Part shown: positions 1 to 6,164 of the stretch, in pieces
Layout of the letters: the number at the start of each line of letters is the position of its first letter
How positions within the stretch are numbered: position 1 is the first letter of the stretch
NCBI RefSeq assembly: GCF_002632755.1
Contig: NZ_NJAK01000002.1
Location: forward strand, 1 to 15,500
Length of the DNA: 15,500 nt
Direction of reading: 5' to 3'
DNA from: Xenorhabdus ishibashii
GTDB taxonomy: Bacteria > Pseudomonadota > Gammaproteobacteria > Enterobacterales > Enterobacteriaceae
Program-made: the position numbers and the translations under genes
Notes under the pieces: generated by a model
Told to the model about the DNA's origin: nothing
Seen by the model: only the letters and a program-made list of their open reading frames with translations
Database searches by the model: none

Positions 1-639
1 CCATCCCCAATTCAAGGGCAGAGTAAACCGCGTTATCGGGGTGCAAATGATACTCATCGACAATAGCAAGGCTGGGGTTAGTACCCTCAATCGTGGCGGC
101 TTTGGCTGCCAACGGTTTTAACAGGCTGTTGCTCTTGGTATAAGTCACTTTGTGTTGCTGGATAGATACCCGCTTCTTGAGTGGTTTTGAAAGCAGGCAC
201 ATCTGGCGGGCATCATCAAACACAATACGCGCCTGATCCCGACTCACGGCGGCGGTGTAAATATCCTGCTGCCCGTTCTCCATCACCAGAAACCAGTTAG
301 CCAGTATCGCGGCTACCGTGGATTTGGCATTTTTGCGCGGCACCTGAATATAAGCACTGCGTATTTCCGGCGACCGGTGGCCTTAACCTTGAAGCCGAAC
401 AGATTCGCAAAGGCGAACTGTTGCCACGGTTCAAGCATAATCGGCTTACCGCGCAAGTGGCCTTTGACGTGCGGGCAGAGACGGGAAAAGCCCACAAAAC
501 GTTCTACAACTTCGGTATCGAACATATAAAGCGGGTTATTCAGGTCGTTAAAGTAGCGTTTCACGGCCTGTTTTACCCGTTTACAGGCCGGAATATTGCC
601 GTTTTTGATATCAAAAGCGTACTGTTCCCATGCGTTCAT
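1..639 (-). CDS. terL: Terminase large subunit, 5' part (continues at 15500; frameshift near 360)
   Basis: ATPase half of the packaging motor, which pumps element DNA through the portal into the procapsid. ATG at 639 gives MNAWEQYAFDIKNG and follows the terS stop by 11 bases. The frame is open to about 361, then continues in another frame: one base is missing at the ctgc/gtattt step (360-361). With it restored, a deviant Walker A (VPRKNAKST, about residues 100-108) and a Walker B (LAIVDEYH, about 190-197) appear, typical of HK97-family TerL. The gene runs off base 1 and resumes in frame at 15500: ...ELGMG joins ARPEGILFAITTAG. Total 1661 bases, so one added base gives exactly 554 codons (553 aa), normal for the family. 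Family assignment is firm; whether the frameshift is biological is unknown. Confidence 0.9.
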
Positions 640-650
640 CGGGGTATCAC

Positions 651-1009
651 TCAGGCCATCAGCACATCTAAATCGTCGGGTTCATCGCTTTCTACCGGAT
701 TTCGGCGGCGGGAAACCGGATCAAAGCCCAGCAATGACGACATTTTTATCATGATTTTTTCCGCATCGGCTTTCGCTTTCAGTGAGGGGTTACTGGTCGC
801 TGCACCGCGTGAACCTTCCACTGCGAACCCGCGCACTTCAATGTCTTCAACGGCTTTACGGTAAATCGCATAGTTAACGCAATAGAGTTCTAAGTTGTTC
901 CAGTCTGCTGGGCTGAGATCTTCCCGTTCGTTGAGGATTTTGGCTTTTGATTTCCATTGCTCGGCGGCAATCTCATTTAAATAAACGGGGGTTTGGGTGC
1001 TCTTGCCAT
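651..1009 (-). CDS. terS: Terminase small subunit, with single-base frameshift near 987-991
   Basis: DNA-recognition subunit of the packaging terminase, directly upstream of terL. ATG at 1009 (MARAPKPP) has AGGA about 9 bases upstream. The original frame hits TAA after ten codons, but adding one C in the C5 run (G5 on the plus strand, 987-991) restores VYLNEIAAEQWKSKAKILNE and the frame then stays open to the TGA at 651-653. The repaired gene is 120 codons (119 aa), normal for a small terminase. The corrected protein is mostly helical with an acidic tail (ESDEPDDLDVLMA), as expected for a TerS oligomer that contacts TerL. The N-terminal PPVYL-type start resembles P27-family small terminases. 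Product named from position, size and helical character, so confidence is below that for TerL. Confidence 0.75.
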
Positions 1010-1137
1010 AATCTATTGTTTCCTATGAAGTTACTGCTATTGAAAAAAGTGCCGTGCATAAAAATTCGAGGGGCGGGTGGTGCCATGAGGCAGGGCGTTT
1101 GTCATTTTTGACACCCCACCCCCTTCTGAGTGCTTCT
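1010..1137. other. Putative cos / packaging recognition region
   Basis: A 128-bp gap between the small ORF after the HNH gene and terS, in an otherwise tightly packed operon. It holds a G-rich block (1068-1082) and a near-inverted C-rich block (CACCCCACCCCC, 1112-1123), with a short dyad TGTCA-tttt-TGACA (1100-1113) beside the second. In HK97-type phages with an HNH gene next to the terminase genes, the cohesive-end site usually lies just upstream of terS and is GC-rich. The cut position cannot be seen here; this is inferred from position and composition. Confidence 0.4.
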
Positions 1138-1305
1138 CTAGCGATTTCGGAAGCATTCCATTAGCTCCCTATCACGCTGTGTCTTGCGCCTCGCTGTGGG
1201 TTTCTCAGGCGCAATCTGATTTTGTTGTCGGTAAGGTTCACTGTGCTTGAGTAACCCTTTAAGGAGTTGATCCACTTCATCTTCACGCATCTTGGTTATA
1301 CTCAT
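1138..1305 (-). CDS. Small basic protein of unknown function between HNH and terS
   Basis: 55 codons starting MSITKMREDEVDQLLKG, ending RDRELMECFRNR. It overlaps the 3' end of the HNH gene, as is common in this compact operon; a second ATG at 1290 would give MREDEVDQ. The N-terminal half is acidic and probably helical, the C-terminal half rich in Arg/Lys (KPTARRKTQRDREL), which could suit nucleic-acid binding. No clear Shine-Dalgarno sequence precedes either start, so translation would depend on coupling to the HNH gene. I do not recognise the family. Its place between HNH and terS suggests a packaging accessory role, but that is inference only. Confidence 0.5.
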   Translation of the reverse strand: MSITKMREDEVDQLLKGLLKHSEPYRQQNQIAPEKPTARRKTQRDRELMECFRNR

Positions 1306-1729
1306 GAATCCAGTTATTGCGCTGGGCTGCCTTTGCTTCCAGTTCCCGATATTCCCCATTCTTACGCCGCTGTTTCGTTGTTGGGTCAGTGGTCACGGTC
1401 TTTCGACTGTGGCAGCTATTACATAGCGGCTGGTGATTGAAGTCAGGCCAAAACAGCACATCACTACCACCGTCAATGGGTATGATATGATCCACAATCG
1501 TCGCTGGGGCATACACACCTACCTTGAAACAATGCACACACAGCGGATTGGACTTAAGGAATTGCAGACGGTATTTATCCCATGCAGGGGTATAACCTCG
1601 CTCACGCCTTGAGCCTCGTTTACTGTCCTGTTGTCGTCTAGCTTCCCGTTTGTGCTGCTCACAGCGACCAGACTTGACCCGCTCACGGCAATTGGGATAG
1701 CTACAGCGCTTTAACGGTTGCCACGGCAT
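1283..1729 (-). CDS. HNH endonuclease of the packaging module
   Basis: HNH-family nuclease of 148 aa. The core is DHIIPIDGG (D80-H81) followed by FNHQPLCNSCHSRK (N98, H99, C103, C106, H107), with a CVHC pair at 64-67. Two Cys pairs around CxxCxxH form the zinc-binding treble-clef framework. A basic N-terminus (C9, C14, C23, H26) may add a second zinc site. In HK97-type cos phages, HNH proteins encoded next to the terminase genes act with TerL in cleaving cos DNA during packaging, which fits its place here. The ATG at 1729 shares one base with the TGA of the connector gene, so the two are translationally coupled. Confidence 0.9.
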   Translation of the reverse strand: MPWQPLKRCSYPNCRERVKSGRCEQHKREARRQQDSKRGSRRERGYTPAWDKYRLQFLKSNPLCVHCFKVGVYAPATIVDHIIPIDGGSDVLFWPDFNHQPLCNSCHSRKTVTTDPTTKQRRKNGEYRELEAKAAQRNNWIHEYNQDA

Positions 1730-2031
1730 CAGTAGACTCCTACATCACGATAGACAGACCATAATGATTTGATGGTGAACGGGATTTCTTTCAGTTCCTT
1801 ATCTGCCACCATCGAACGAGTTTCATACAGTAAACCGATATAAAGTAAACAGCCAACTTTGATCGCCGGACTGAATACCAAGCCATCATCAAAGCGCTTG
1901 CCGATATGTTGCTGGCAGACTTCTAAGGCAGCATTGGCATAACCTTGAAGTAAGGTATCTTCTAACGTATCACTTTCATCTATCCGGCAATGTTGTTTGA
2001 TTTCGTCCAATGTTATGAGAGGGTTACTCAT
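1729..2031 (-). CDS. Head-tail connector (HK97 gp6-like adaptor)
   Basis: 100-aa protein starting MSNPLITLDEIKQHCRIDESDTLEDTLL; this L-x-E-x-K-x-H-x-R-I-D opening followed by helices is typical of gp6-like DNA-packaging/connector proteins. It forms the ring under the portal to which later connector proteins and the tail attach. It starts 8 bases inside the end of the portal gene and ends overlapping the HNH start. This is the last head-assembly component before the packaging genes; no tail-terminator, tail-tube or fibre gene follows, so the connector would be the interface for a tail supplied in trans by a helper phage (inference). Confidence 0.85.
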   Translation of the reverse strand: MSNPLITLDEIKQHCRIDESDTLEDTLLQGYANAALEVCQQHIGKRFDDGLVFSPAIKVGCLLYIGLLYETRSMVADKELKEIPFTIKSLWSVYRDVGVY

Positions 2032-3241
2032 CTTTCACCTCTGTTTTTTTAATACTGACCTCTTGCTTCCATGCCTGGCTAAACTCATCGCCACCATCAC
2101 GGGGGGATAATCCCTCGCGTTCACGGGCTTCATTCGGGCACATCACACCGGATTTAATCGCCGTCTCGTAGCTCTGAAAGCGTTCTTTCGGATTGGCTCG
2201 CAGTAGATCGGCTGTGTCAAATTCAACTTGGTAGCGAATGCCTCGTTTTGGTGAGTTCATCAGCAAGGCGGACTTGATTTGCTGCTCAAAGTTAGCCAGC
2301 CACGGGCGCATGGTGATCGTCAGAAAAGCGCGTGATGCTTCGCTAAAATTACTGTAGGTACTGTTCGAATACTCTTGCAGGAAGATCGGGCTGACATTGA
2401 ACATACGGGCAATATCTTCAATCGTGAAGCGACGAGAGGCCAGCCATTCCGCATCTTGGTTGCTCATGCCTAACTGTTGGTATTCCATCCCCCCCTCAAG
2501 AATGGGCGTTTTCCCTGCATTGCGAGCGCCCTTATAACGTTCGAGGGCTTCCAGTGCCTTATTGCCCTTGATGCCATCCAGCCAGTCAGCGGCTTTAATC
2601 ACGCCCGCTGCCATCATGCCCTCTTTCATTATGCTGGCACCGTGGCGCTGTTGTGCCAGCCCCAAACCCAGTGTTTCACGGCAGATGGTGACTGGCGAAC
2701 GCCCCAAAAAGCCATCTTCGGTGGCATAACGCAAATGCAATACTTCTTCTTGTAGGTAGGTTTTGACCTTGCCGCTATAAGGTTCGGTAATGGTGTAAGC
2801 AAAGCGGTGATCCGATAATCGTTGCGGCACAACCGCTGACGGTGGGTAAGGGTGCAACGATTGTGGCTGTCCGTCTTTTCCCCAGACTATGACTGCATAC
2901 GCATTACCATTGAGTAAGCAATGACGCATCAGGGTTCGCTTAAACTGAAAAGGCGTCTGGCAGTCATTCGGGTATTCATTGAGCAAATAATCCACGGGGT
3001 GATCACTGAGCCATTCGCGGGACTCCTTGCCGTTCTGGTGCTGAACCCGATAGAGATAGCAAGGCATGGTCGCCACGGCTTCACTAATCACCGTGACAGC
3101 ATTCATCACGGCGGGTAAGCCTTCGGCTGTAGACGGTGAAACATGCTCGCCTGATTTGGTGTTAGATATACCTGCCAGAGAAAGAAACTCATCAATACTG
3201 ACACTGCGAGTCTCAGCGGCTTTACGCTTAAAAGGCCACAT
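2024..3241 (-). CDS. Phage portal protein, HK97 family
   Basis: 405-aa portal, the dodecameric ring at one capsid vertex through which TerL pumps DNA. It starts MWPFKRKAAETRSVSI and contains the portal-fold signatures GLPAVMNAVTVISEAVATMPCYLYR, LLNGNAYAVIV and the late FTIEDIARMFNVSPIFL segment seen in HK97-type portals. Length is close to the roughly 400-430 residues of the family. GAGG lies about 8 bases before ATG 3241, two bases after the protease stop. The C-terminus, DGGDEFSQAWKQEVSIKKTEVKDE, is charged, as usual. It lies in the order capsid, protease, portal, connector, the reverse of many phage operons but consistent within this element. Confidence 0.93.
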   Translation of the reverse strand: MWPFKRKAAETRSVSIDEFLSLAGISNTKSGEHVSPSTAEGLPAVMNAVTVISEAVATMPCYLYRVQHQNGKESREWLSDHPVDYLLNEYPNDCQTPFQFKRTLMRHCLLNGNAYAVIVWGKDGQPQSLHPYPPSAVVPQRLSDHRFAYTITEPYSGKVKTYLQEEVLHLRYATEDGFLGRSPVTICRETLGLGLAQQRHGASIMKEGMMAAGVIKAADWLDGIKGNKALEALERYKGARNAGKTPILEGGMEYQQLGMSNQDAEWLASRRFTIEDIARMFNVSPIFLQEYSNSTYSNFSEASRAFLTITMRPWLANFEQQIKSALLMNSPKRGIRYQVEFDTADLLRANPKERFQSYETAIKSGVMCPNEAREREGLSPRDGGDEFSQAWKQEVSIKKTEVKDE

Positions 3242-3243
3242 AG

Positions 3244-3792
3244 TTACACCTCGGACAGTTGCAGCCAGTAATGACGCAAATCAACATTGTTAGGCTTAAC
3301 CCTATTCAGCGAACGCTTGGCAATCTCAACACCGCTTTCAGGGTAGGCGGGTAAACTGGTGACAGTGATTTCCCGTAGTTCCGCTTCTAAAACGGTTCTC
3401 AGATAAGGCTCCTGACCCACATCCCACTGATCTTTGATAGCTCGAAAGCCAAAAGACATACCGGAAATATCACCCCGTTCAACTAGTGCCAGTACATCAC
3501 GCCCTAATTGGGTATCAGGCGGGGTTAACTCAAAGCGTAATCCGGTGGCATCTTCGGCAAGCTGCAATGTACCAGACGTAGTACGGCCTAACAGGTTCAT
3601 GTGATCATGTTCATAAAGCGCCCTGACATCTGTACCCGCCGTTAAGCTGGTGCTAAACGCATTCGGGGCGAACTGCTCGACAAACTCATCCCACAAAACT
3701 TGTGATCGGCTGTTCCACTTAATGACATAACCGGTCAGTTTCTTATCACTGGCAGACAGGGAAGCGGTGCGGATTTCAAAATCATTTTTCAT
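3244..3792 (-). CDS. HK97-type prohead maturation protease
   Basis: 182-aa serine protease of the herpesvirus-like prohead protease family (clan with HK97 gp4). Diagnostic features: ALYEHDHMNLLGRTTSG with the catalytic His (H62 or H64) and ERGDISGMSFGFRA with the nucleophile Ser in MSFGF (about residue 113), followed by a conserved acidic ELREITVTSLPAYP block. It cleaves the N-terminal scaffold domain of the capsid protein after procapsid assembly and is then degraded. The ATG at 3792 is preceded by GGAG at a normal distance. It lies between the capsid and portal genes and is transcribed with them. Confidence 0.93.
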   Translation of the reverse strand: MKNDFEIRTASLSASDKKLTGYVIKWNSRSQVLWDEFVEQFAPNAFSTSLTAGTDVRALYEHDHMNLLGRTTSGTLQLAEDATGLRFELTPPDTQLGRDVLALVERGDISGMSFGFRAIKDQWDVGQEPYLRTVLEAELREITVTSLPAYPESGVEIAKRSLNRVKPNNVDLRHYWLQLSEV

Positions 3793-3811
3793 TGGTAGAC
3801 TCCAGACTACA

Positions 3812-3830
3812 AAGGGGCGCAGTGCCCCTT
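3812..3830 (-). terminator. Capsid-protease intergenic hairpin (possible attenuator)
   Basis: A perfect 7-bp stem (AAGGGGC ... GCCCCTT) with a 5-base loop fills most of the 42-bp gap between the capsid stop and the protease start. On the transcript it is followed by only TTTG, a weak U tail. It may be a partial terminator or an mRNA-stabilising stem that keeps capsid above protease and portal levels; hundreds of capsid subunits are needed per particle. Structure seen directly; function inferred. Confidence 0.5.
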
Positions 3831-3834
3831 ATCG

Positions 3835-4989
3835 TTAACCCGCTTTCGTGCCTTTGATTTCGAGCACTTTGATTGCGTTGGAATCCACCAGACCACCACC
3901 CAAATATTTATCCGTGTGTACCTTGTAGTACCCCGGTTCGGTGATATTGTCAGGACGGGTGCGTGTGCCGGTATCATGGTCAACGATGAAGTAACCGCGT
4001 TTGAAGTCACCCAGACCGATAGCATCATCCGGCATAAATTCGAGATAATGGACAGGCAAGCCCAGTAACATATCAGGATCACCTGCTTGCAGACGTTCGC
4101 GCCAGATGTAATCACCGTTGCCGTTTTTCAGCTTCTGCACTTTGGCAGCCGTCGTGGAGTTCATCACCCACACCGCATTTTTACGGTATTTGTTCCTGAG
4201 CAGGAATTTCAGGTCAATCAGGCTATCGGCTTCCAGTTTGGCAACTTCCAGCTTTTGCAACGTACCGAACGCACGGGCTTTATCGGCTTGGGTATCACGA
4301 GGATAAGACAGGAAGCCTTTCGCTTTCTTGCTGCCGTCACCACTCACAAGATCGGTTTCTTCGGTATCAACAAACGTATCTGCAATTTCTGAGGTTAACC
4401 AGCCTAAAATATCGACATCGCTAAAATCGATGATTTCTTGGGTAGTCTTAGGGTAGGCATAAATCGGAAACAGCTTGATGCTGACTTCTTCCATCGTCGG
4501 TGTGGCTGTCTCACTGCGTGCCTTGCCTTCTTCCCCGTGGGCGACGGCTGCACCCCCGACCGAAACAAGCTGTTTATACTCATTACTACGCGTGGTCTTA
4601 ATCGTACAAATCCGGCGCATAACCGACTCATCAGCCAGTTGCTGCATGATCTGTTTATTCAGCTCAGGGATAACGGTATAGCCACCTTCGGAGGGTACGC
4701 TCGTAGACAAGGTGCGGGTTTCTCCGGTCACGATATAGTGACGCAGTTCATCATTGCTGAGTGTTTTACTGGCGGGCTGGTTCTTGGCCTGATTTCGCTC
4801 TTCATCCGATAAAGCCTCATAACGGGCGATTTCTGCATTCAGGGCACCGGACTGACTGCGCAGCTCGTCAAACTGTTTAGCTTCATCGGCATTAAGAGAG
4901 CGCTTTTCGTCTTCGGCTTTGGTGAGAAGAGAACGCATCTGCTGGGTTAAATCGGCTTTTTGCTGGCGTAATTCGAGTAATTTCTTCAT
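3835..4989 (-). CDS. Major capsid protein, HK97 family with scaffold (delta) domain
   Basis: 384-aa major capsid protein. Residues 1 to about 75 form a charged, coiled-coil-like region (MKKLLELRQQKADLTQQ...) matching the HK97 delta domain, which scaffolds procapsid assembly and is removed by the protease. The mature part begins around GGYTVIPE (residues 102-109), the conserved HK97-fold entry, and continues with typical N-arm, E-loop and P-domain sequence. First gene of the late operon, after a 229-bp non-coding stretch and the early terminator. AGAGG precedes the ATG at 4989. An intact capsid gene on an element without tail genes is the main reason to call it a capsid-forming satellite. Confidence 0.93.
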   Translation of the reverse strand: MKKLLELRQQKADLTQQMRSLLTKAEDEKRSLNADEAKQFDELRSQSGALNAEIARYEALSDEERNQAKNQPASKTLSNDELRHYIVTGETRTLSTSVPSEGGYTVIPELNKQIMQQLADESVMRRICTIKTTRSNEYKQLVSVGGAAVAHGEEGKARSETATPTMEEVSIKLFPIYAYPKTTQEIIDFSDVDILGWLTSEIADTFVDTEETDLVSGDGSKKAKGFLSYPRDTQADKARAFGTLQKLEVAKLEADSLIDLKFLLRNKYRKNAVWVMNSTTAAKVQKLKNGNGDYIWRERLQAGDPDMLLGLPVHYLEFMPDDAIGLGDFKRGYFIVDHDTGTRTRPDNITEPGYYKVHTDKYLGGGLVDSNAIKVLEIKGTKAG

Positions 4990-5140
4990 GGTGCCTCTGC
5001 ATGTAGGTTAAGGGTTCGCTGTCATGCAGGTTTGAGGAAGCGGTAGCGGGTTAGCACTACCGCCTTTGAGGACTTGCTACAGAGCAATTGAAGTCAGGAC
5101 GTGCCTACATGGTTCAGCAATCACTATTTAACACCATGAA
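4990..5140 (-). promoter_or_regulatory. Late-operon leader and probable promoter region
   Basis: The gap between the early terminator and the capsid gene must hold the late promoter if the terminator is efficient. It contains a hairpin with a 7-bp stem (GCGGTAG ... CTACCGC, near 5040-5065) in the 5' leader of the capsid mRNA. I could not pick a convincing -35/-10 pair; TTAAAT on the minus strand near 5125-5130 is a weak -10 candidate. A promoter needing an activator such as AlpA would fit, but no activator site is identifiable. Confidence 0.35.
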
Positions 5141-5173
5141 AAATAATAAAAAAGACCTCGTGATAGGAGGTCT
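5141..5173 (-). terminator. Rho-independent terminator ending the early/replication operon
   Basis: On the minus strand, AGACCTC and its complement GAGGTCT (plus-strand arms 5153-5159 and 5167-5173) form a 7-bp stem with a 7-base loop, followed by TTTTT-ATT-ATTTTT. This is a textbook intrinsic terminator. It sits 46 bases past the stop of the last small early gene and before the capsid gene, separating the replication and head modules. Confidence 0.85.
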
Positions 5174-5218
5174 AAACAAGGGGAAACATGAGGACGGGAT
5201 ATTTACAAATCTTTACTT

Positions 5219-5479
5219 TTATTTTTCACTCATCCAATCCGGCGCGTCGTTCATGATTTCTCTGAACGCCTGTAATTGTTCTATCAATACATCTAACTGC
5301 TCTTTATTGGTTGCCAGTATTTCCTCAGAAAATGTGTGGCGCAGACTACCACCTGAATCCTGAAAGAAAAAAGCATGACCATTGACCAACTGGCGGTACT
5401 CGCTTGTATGTAAATCGTCTAACTGCGTAATACCGTAATAATCGTAGTGTTCTCTGATATCTTCTTGCGTAATCGGCAT
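5219..5479 (-). CDS. Small unknown protein downstream of the origin
   Basis: 86-aa protein, MPITQEDIREHYDYYGITQLDD..., acidic and probably mostly helical in its second half (SEEILATNKEQLDVLIEQLQAFREIMNDAP). No membrane segment, signal peptide or zinc motif. AAGGGG lies about 8 bases before the ATG. It is the last gene before the early terminator and follows the other small unknown gene by 18 bases, so they are probably co-transcribed. I do not recognise the family. Satellites often place small proteins that redirect or block the helper here, but nothing in the sequence proves such a role. Confidence 0.7.
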   Translation of the reverse strand: MPITQEDIREHYDYYGITQLDDLHTSEYRQLVNGHAFFFQDSGGSLRHTFSEEILATNKEQLDVLIEQLQAFREIMNDAPDWMSEK

Positions 5480-5497
5480 AATATTCCCCTTATATAA

Positions 5498-5731
5498 TTA
5501 TTCTACTTCTCTGAATAGGGTTACTTGGAAAGTTTCTAAGGCTTCAGCTATCCCACGAATGTTCATCGCTAATTCATCCCGTGCCGCTGTCTTCATGAAT
5601 GCGGCTATAAGCTCTGGGTGCTGTTTGGCATACCCCTCACCGAACAAAGCATCTATTTCTTTGACTGCTCTTTCCATCCAGTACGCGGCTGAATTAGCTG
5701 CCTGTCTTTCAATCGTTGTTGCATCTAACAT
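5498..5731 (-). CDS. Small helical unknown protein
   Basis: 77-aa protein starting MLDATTIERQAANSAAYWMERAVKEIDALFGEGYAKQHPELIAAF. The start at 5731 is chosen because GGAGA sits just upstream; a longer frame to 5818 enters the iteron array and has no ribosome site. The sequence is helix-rich with alternating hydrophobic positions and no recognisable catalytic motif. First gene after the origin in the direction of transcription, with a stop 18 bases before the next small gene. Function not recognised. Confidence 0.65.
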   Translation of the reverse strand: MLDATTIERQAANSAAYWMERAVKEIDALFGEGYAKQHPELIAAFMKTAARDELAMNIRGIAEALETFQVTLFREVE

Positions 5732-5767
5732 ATGTTCTCCATTTTTGTATATATATAGTGAAAAGTT

Positions 5768-5792
5768 ACCGACAACACCGACAAACCGACAA
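5768..5792 (+). repeat. Left three-iteron array, inverted copy of 6118-6142
   Basis: Three CCGACAA units starting at 5769, 5778 and 5786. The 25-bp block is the exact reverse complement of 6118-6142 and marks the left edge of the putative origin. Confidence 0.9.
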
Positions 5793-6117
5793 TGAGGTAA
5801 AATACAATTTAATATCAATTAGATACACTGTTAAATCGTTGTCGGTTAATTGTCGCTCAATTTTTTGATATCGCTAGAATTACAATATTATTGTTATCTT
5901 TCATGTAGATAAACATCACTTCCTGTTGTCGAAAACCGACAACGCTACTTATAAACTCTTTCATATTTATCCGAATCCTTTTGCCTACCAAAAAAAGAAA
6001 GTTTTTCTTCTGGCAGGTGCTTTGTTTTAAGTCCGCCAATGAAAACGACAAATCGACAACGTACCGACAAACATTTAACATTTTAGTATATTGATTTATA
6101 AGATATTTATATTACTG

Positions 6118-6142
6118 TTGTCGGTTTGTCGGTGTTGTCGGT
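6118..6142 (-). repeat. Right three-iteron array, inverted copy of 5768-5792
   Basis: Three TTGTCGG units starting at 6118, 6126 and 6135, ending 22 bases before the primase stop codon. Exact reverse complement of the left array. Confidence 0.9.
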
Positions 6143-6164
6143 CAGTTTTACGCGTATAGAGAAT

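Larger units (their letters stand above)
5768..6142. other. ori: Iteron-type replication origin with perfect 25-bp inverted terminal arrays
   Basis: The 433-bp gene-free stretch between the primase gene and the small genes is AT-rich and full of CCGACAA/TTGTCGG copies. Exact copies start at 5769, 5778, 5786, 5936 and 6064 (one orientation) and 5839, 6118, 6126 and 6135 (opposite); four more differ by one base (5850, 5926, 6045, 6053). The outer blocks 5768-5792 and 6118-6142 are perfect 25-bp inverted copies, each with three iterons at 9- and 8-bp steps. A central dyad (GTTGTCG-aaaac-CGACAAC) lies at 5925-5943. In P4-like satellites the alpha primase-helicase binds origin iterons; the adjacent 903-aa homologue suggests the same here. 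Origin function is inferred from this architecture. Confidence 0.8.

Noticed and set aside
421..864. 147-codon plus-strand ORF opposite terL and terS
   Set aside because: It lies antisense to two recognised terminase genes and has no family features or ribosome site.
1283..1729. Homing endonuclease insertion
   Set aside because: The HNH gene is coupled to the connector gene and sits where HK97-type packaging HNH genes lie, so it is a resident packaging gene.
5088..5363. 91-codon plus-strand ORF across the terminator and a small gene
   Set aside because: Passes through the terminator and opposite a minus-strand gene with a good start.
5857..6081. 74-codon minus-strand ORF inside the iteron region
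   Set aside because: It is made of iteron repeats and AT-rich DNA, has no convincing ribosome site and low-complexity sequence; the origin explains the stretch better.
5768..6142. CRISPR array
   Set aside because: Repeats are 7 bp, in both orientations and unevenly spaced, with no spacer-length regularity and no cas genes; an iteron origin fits.
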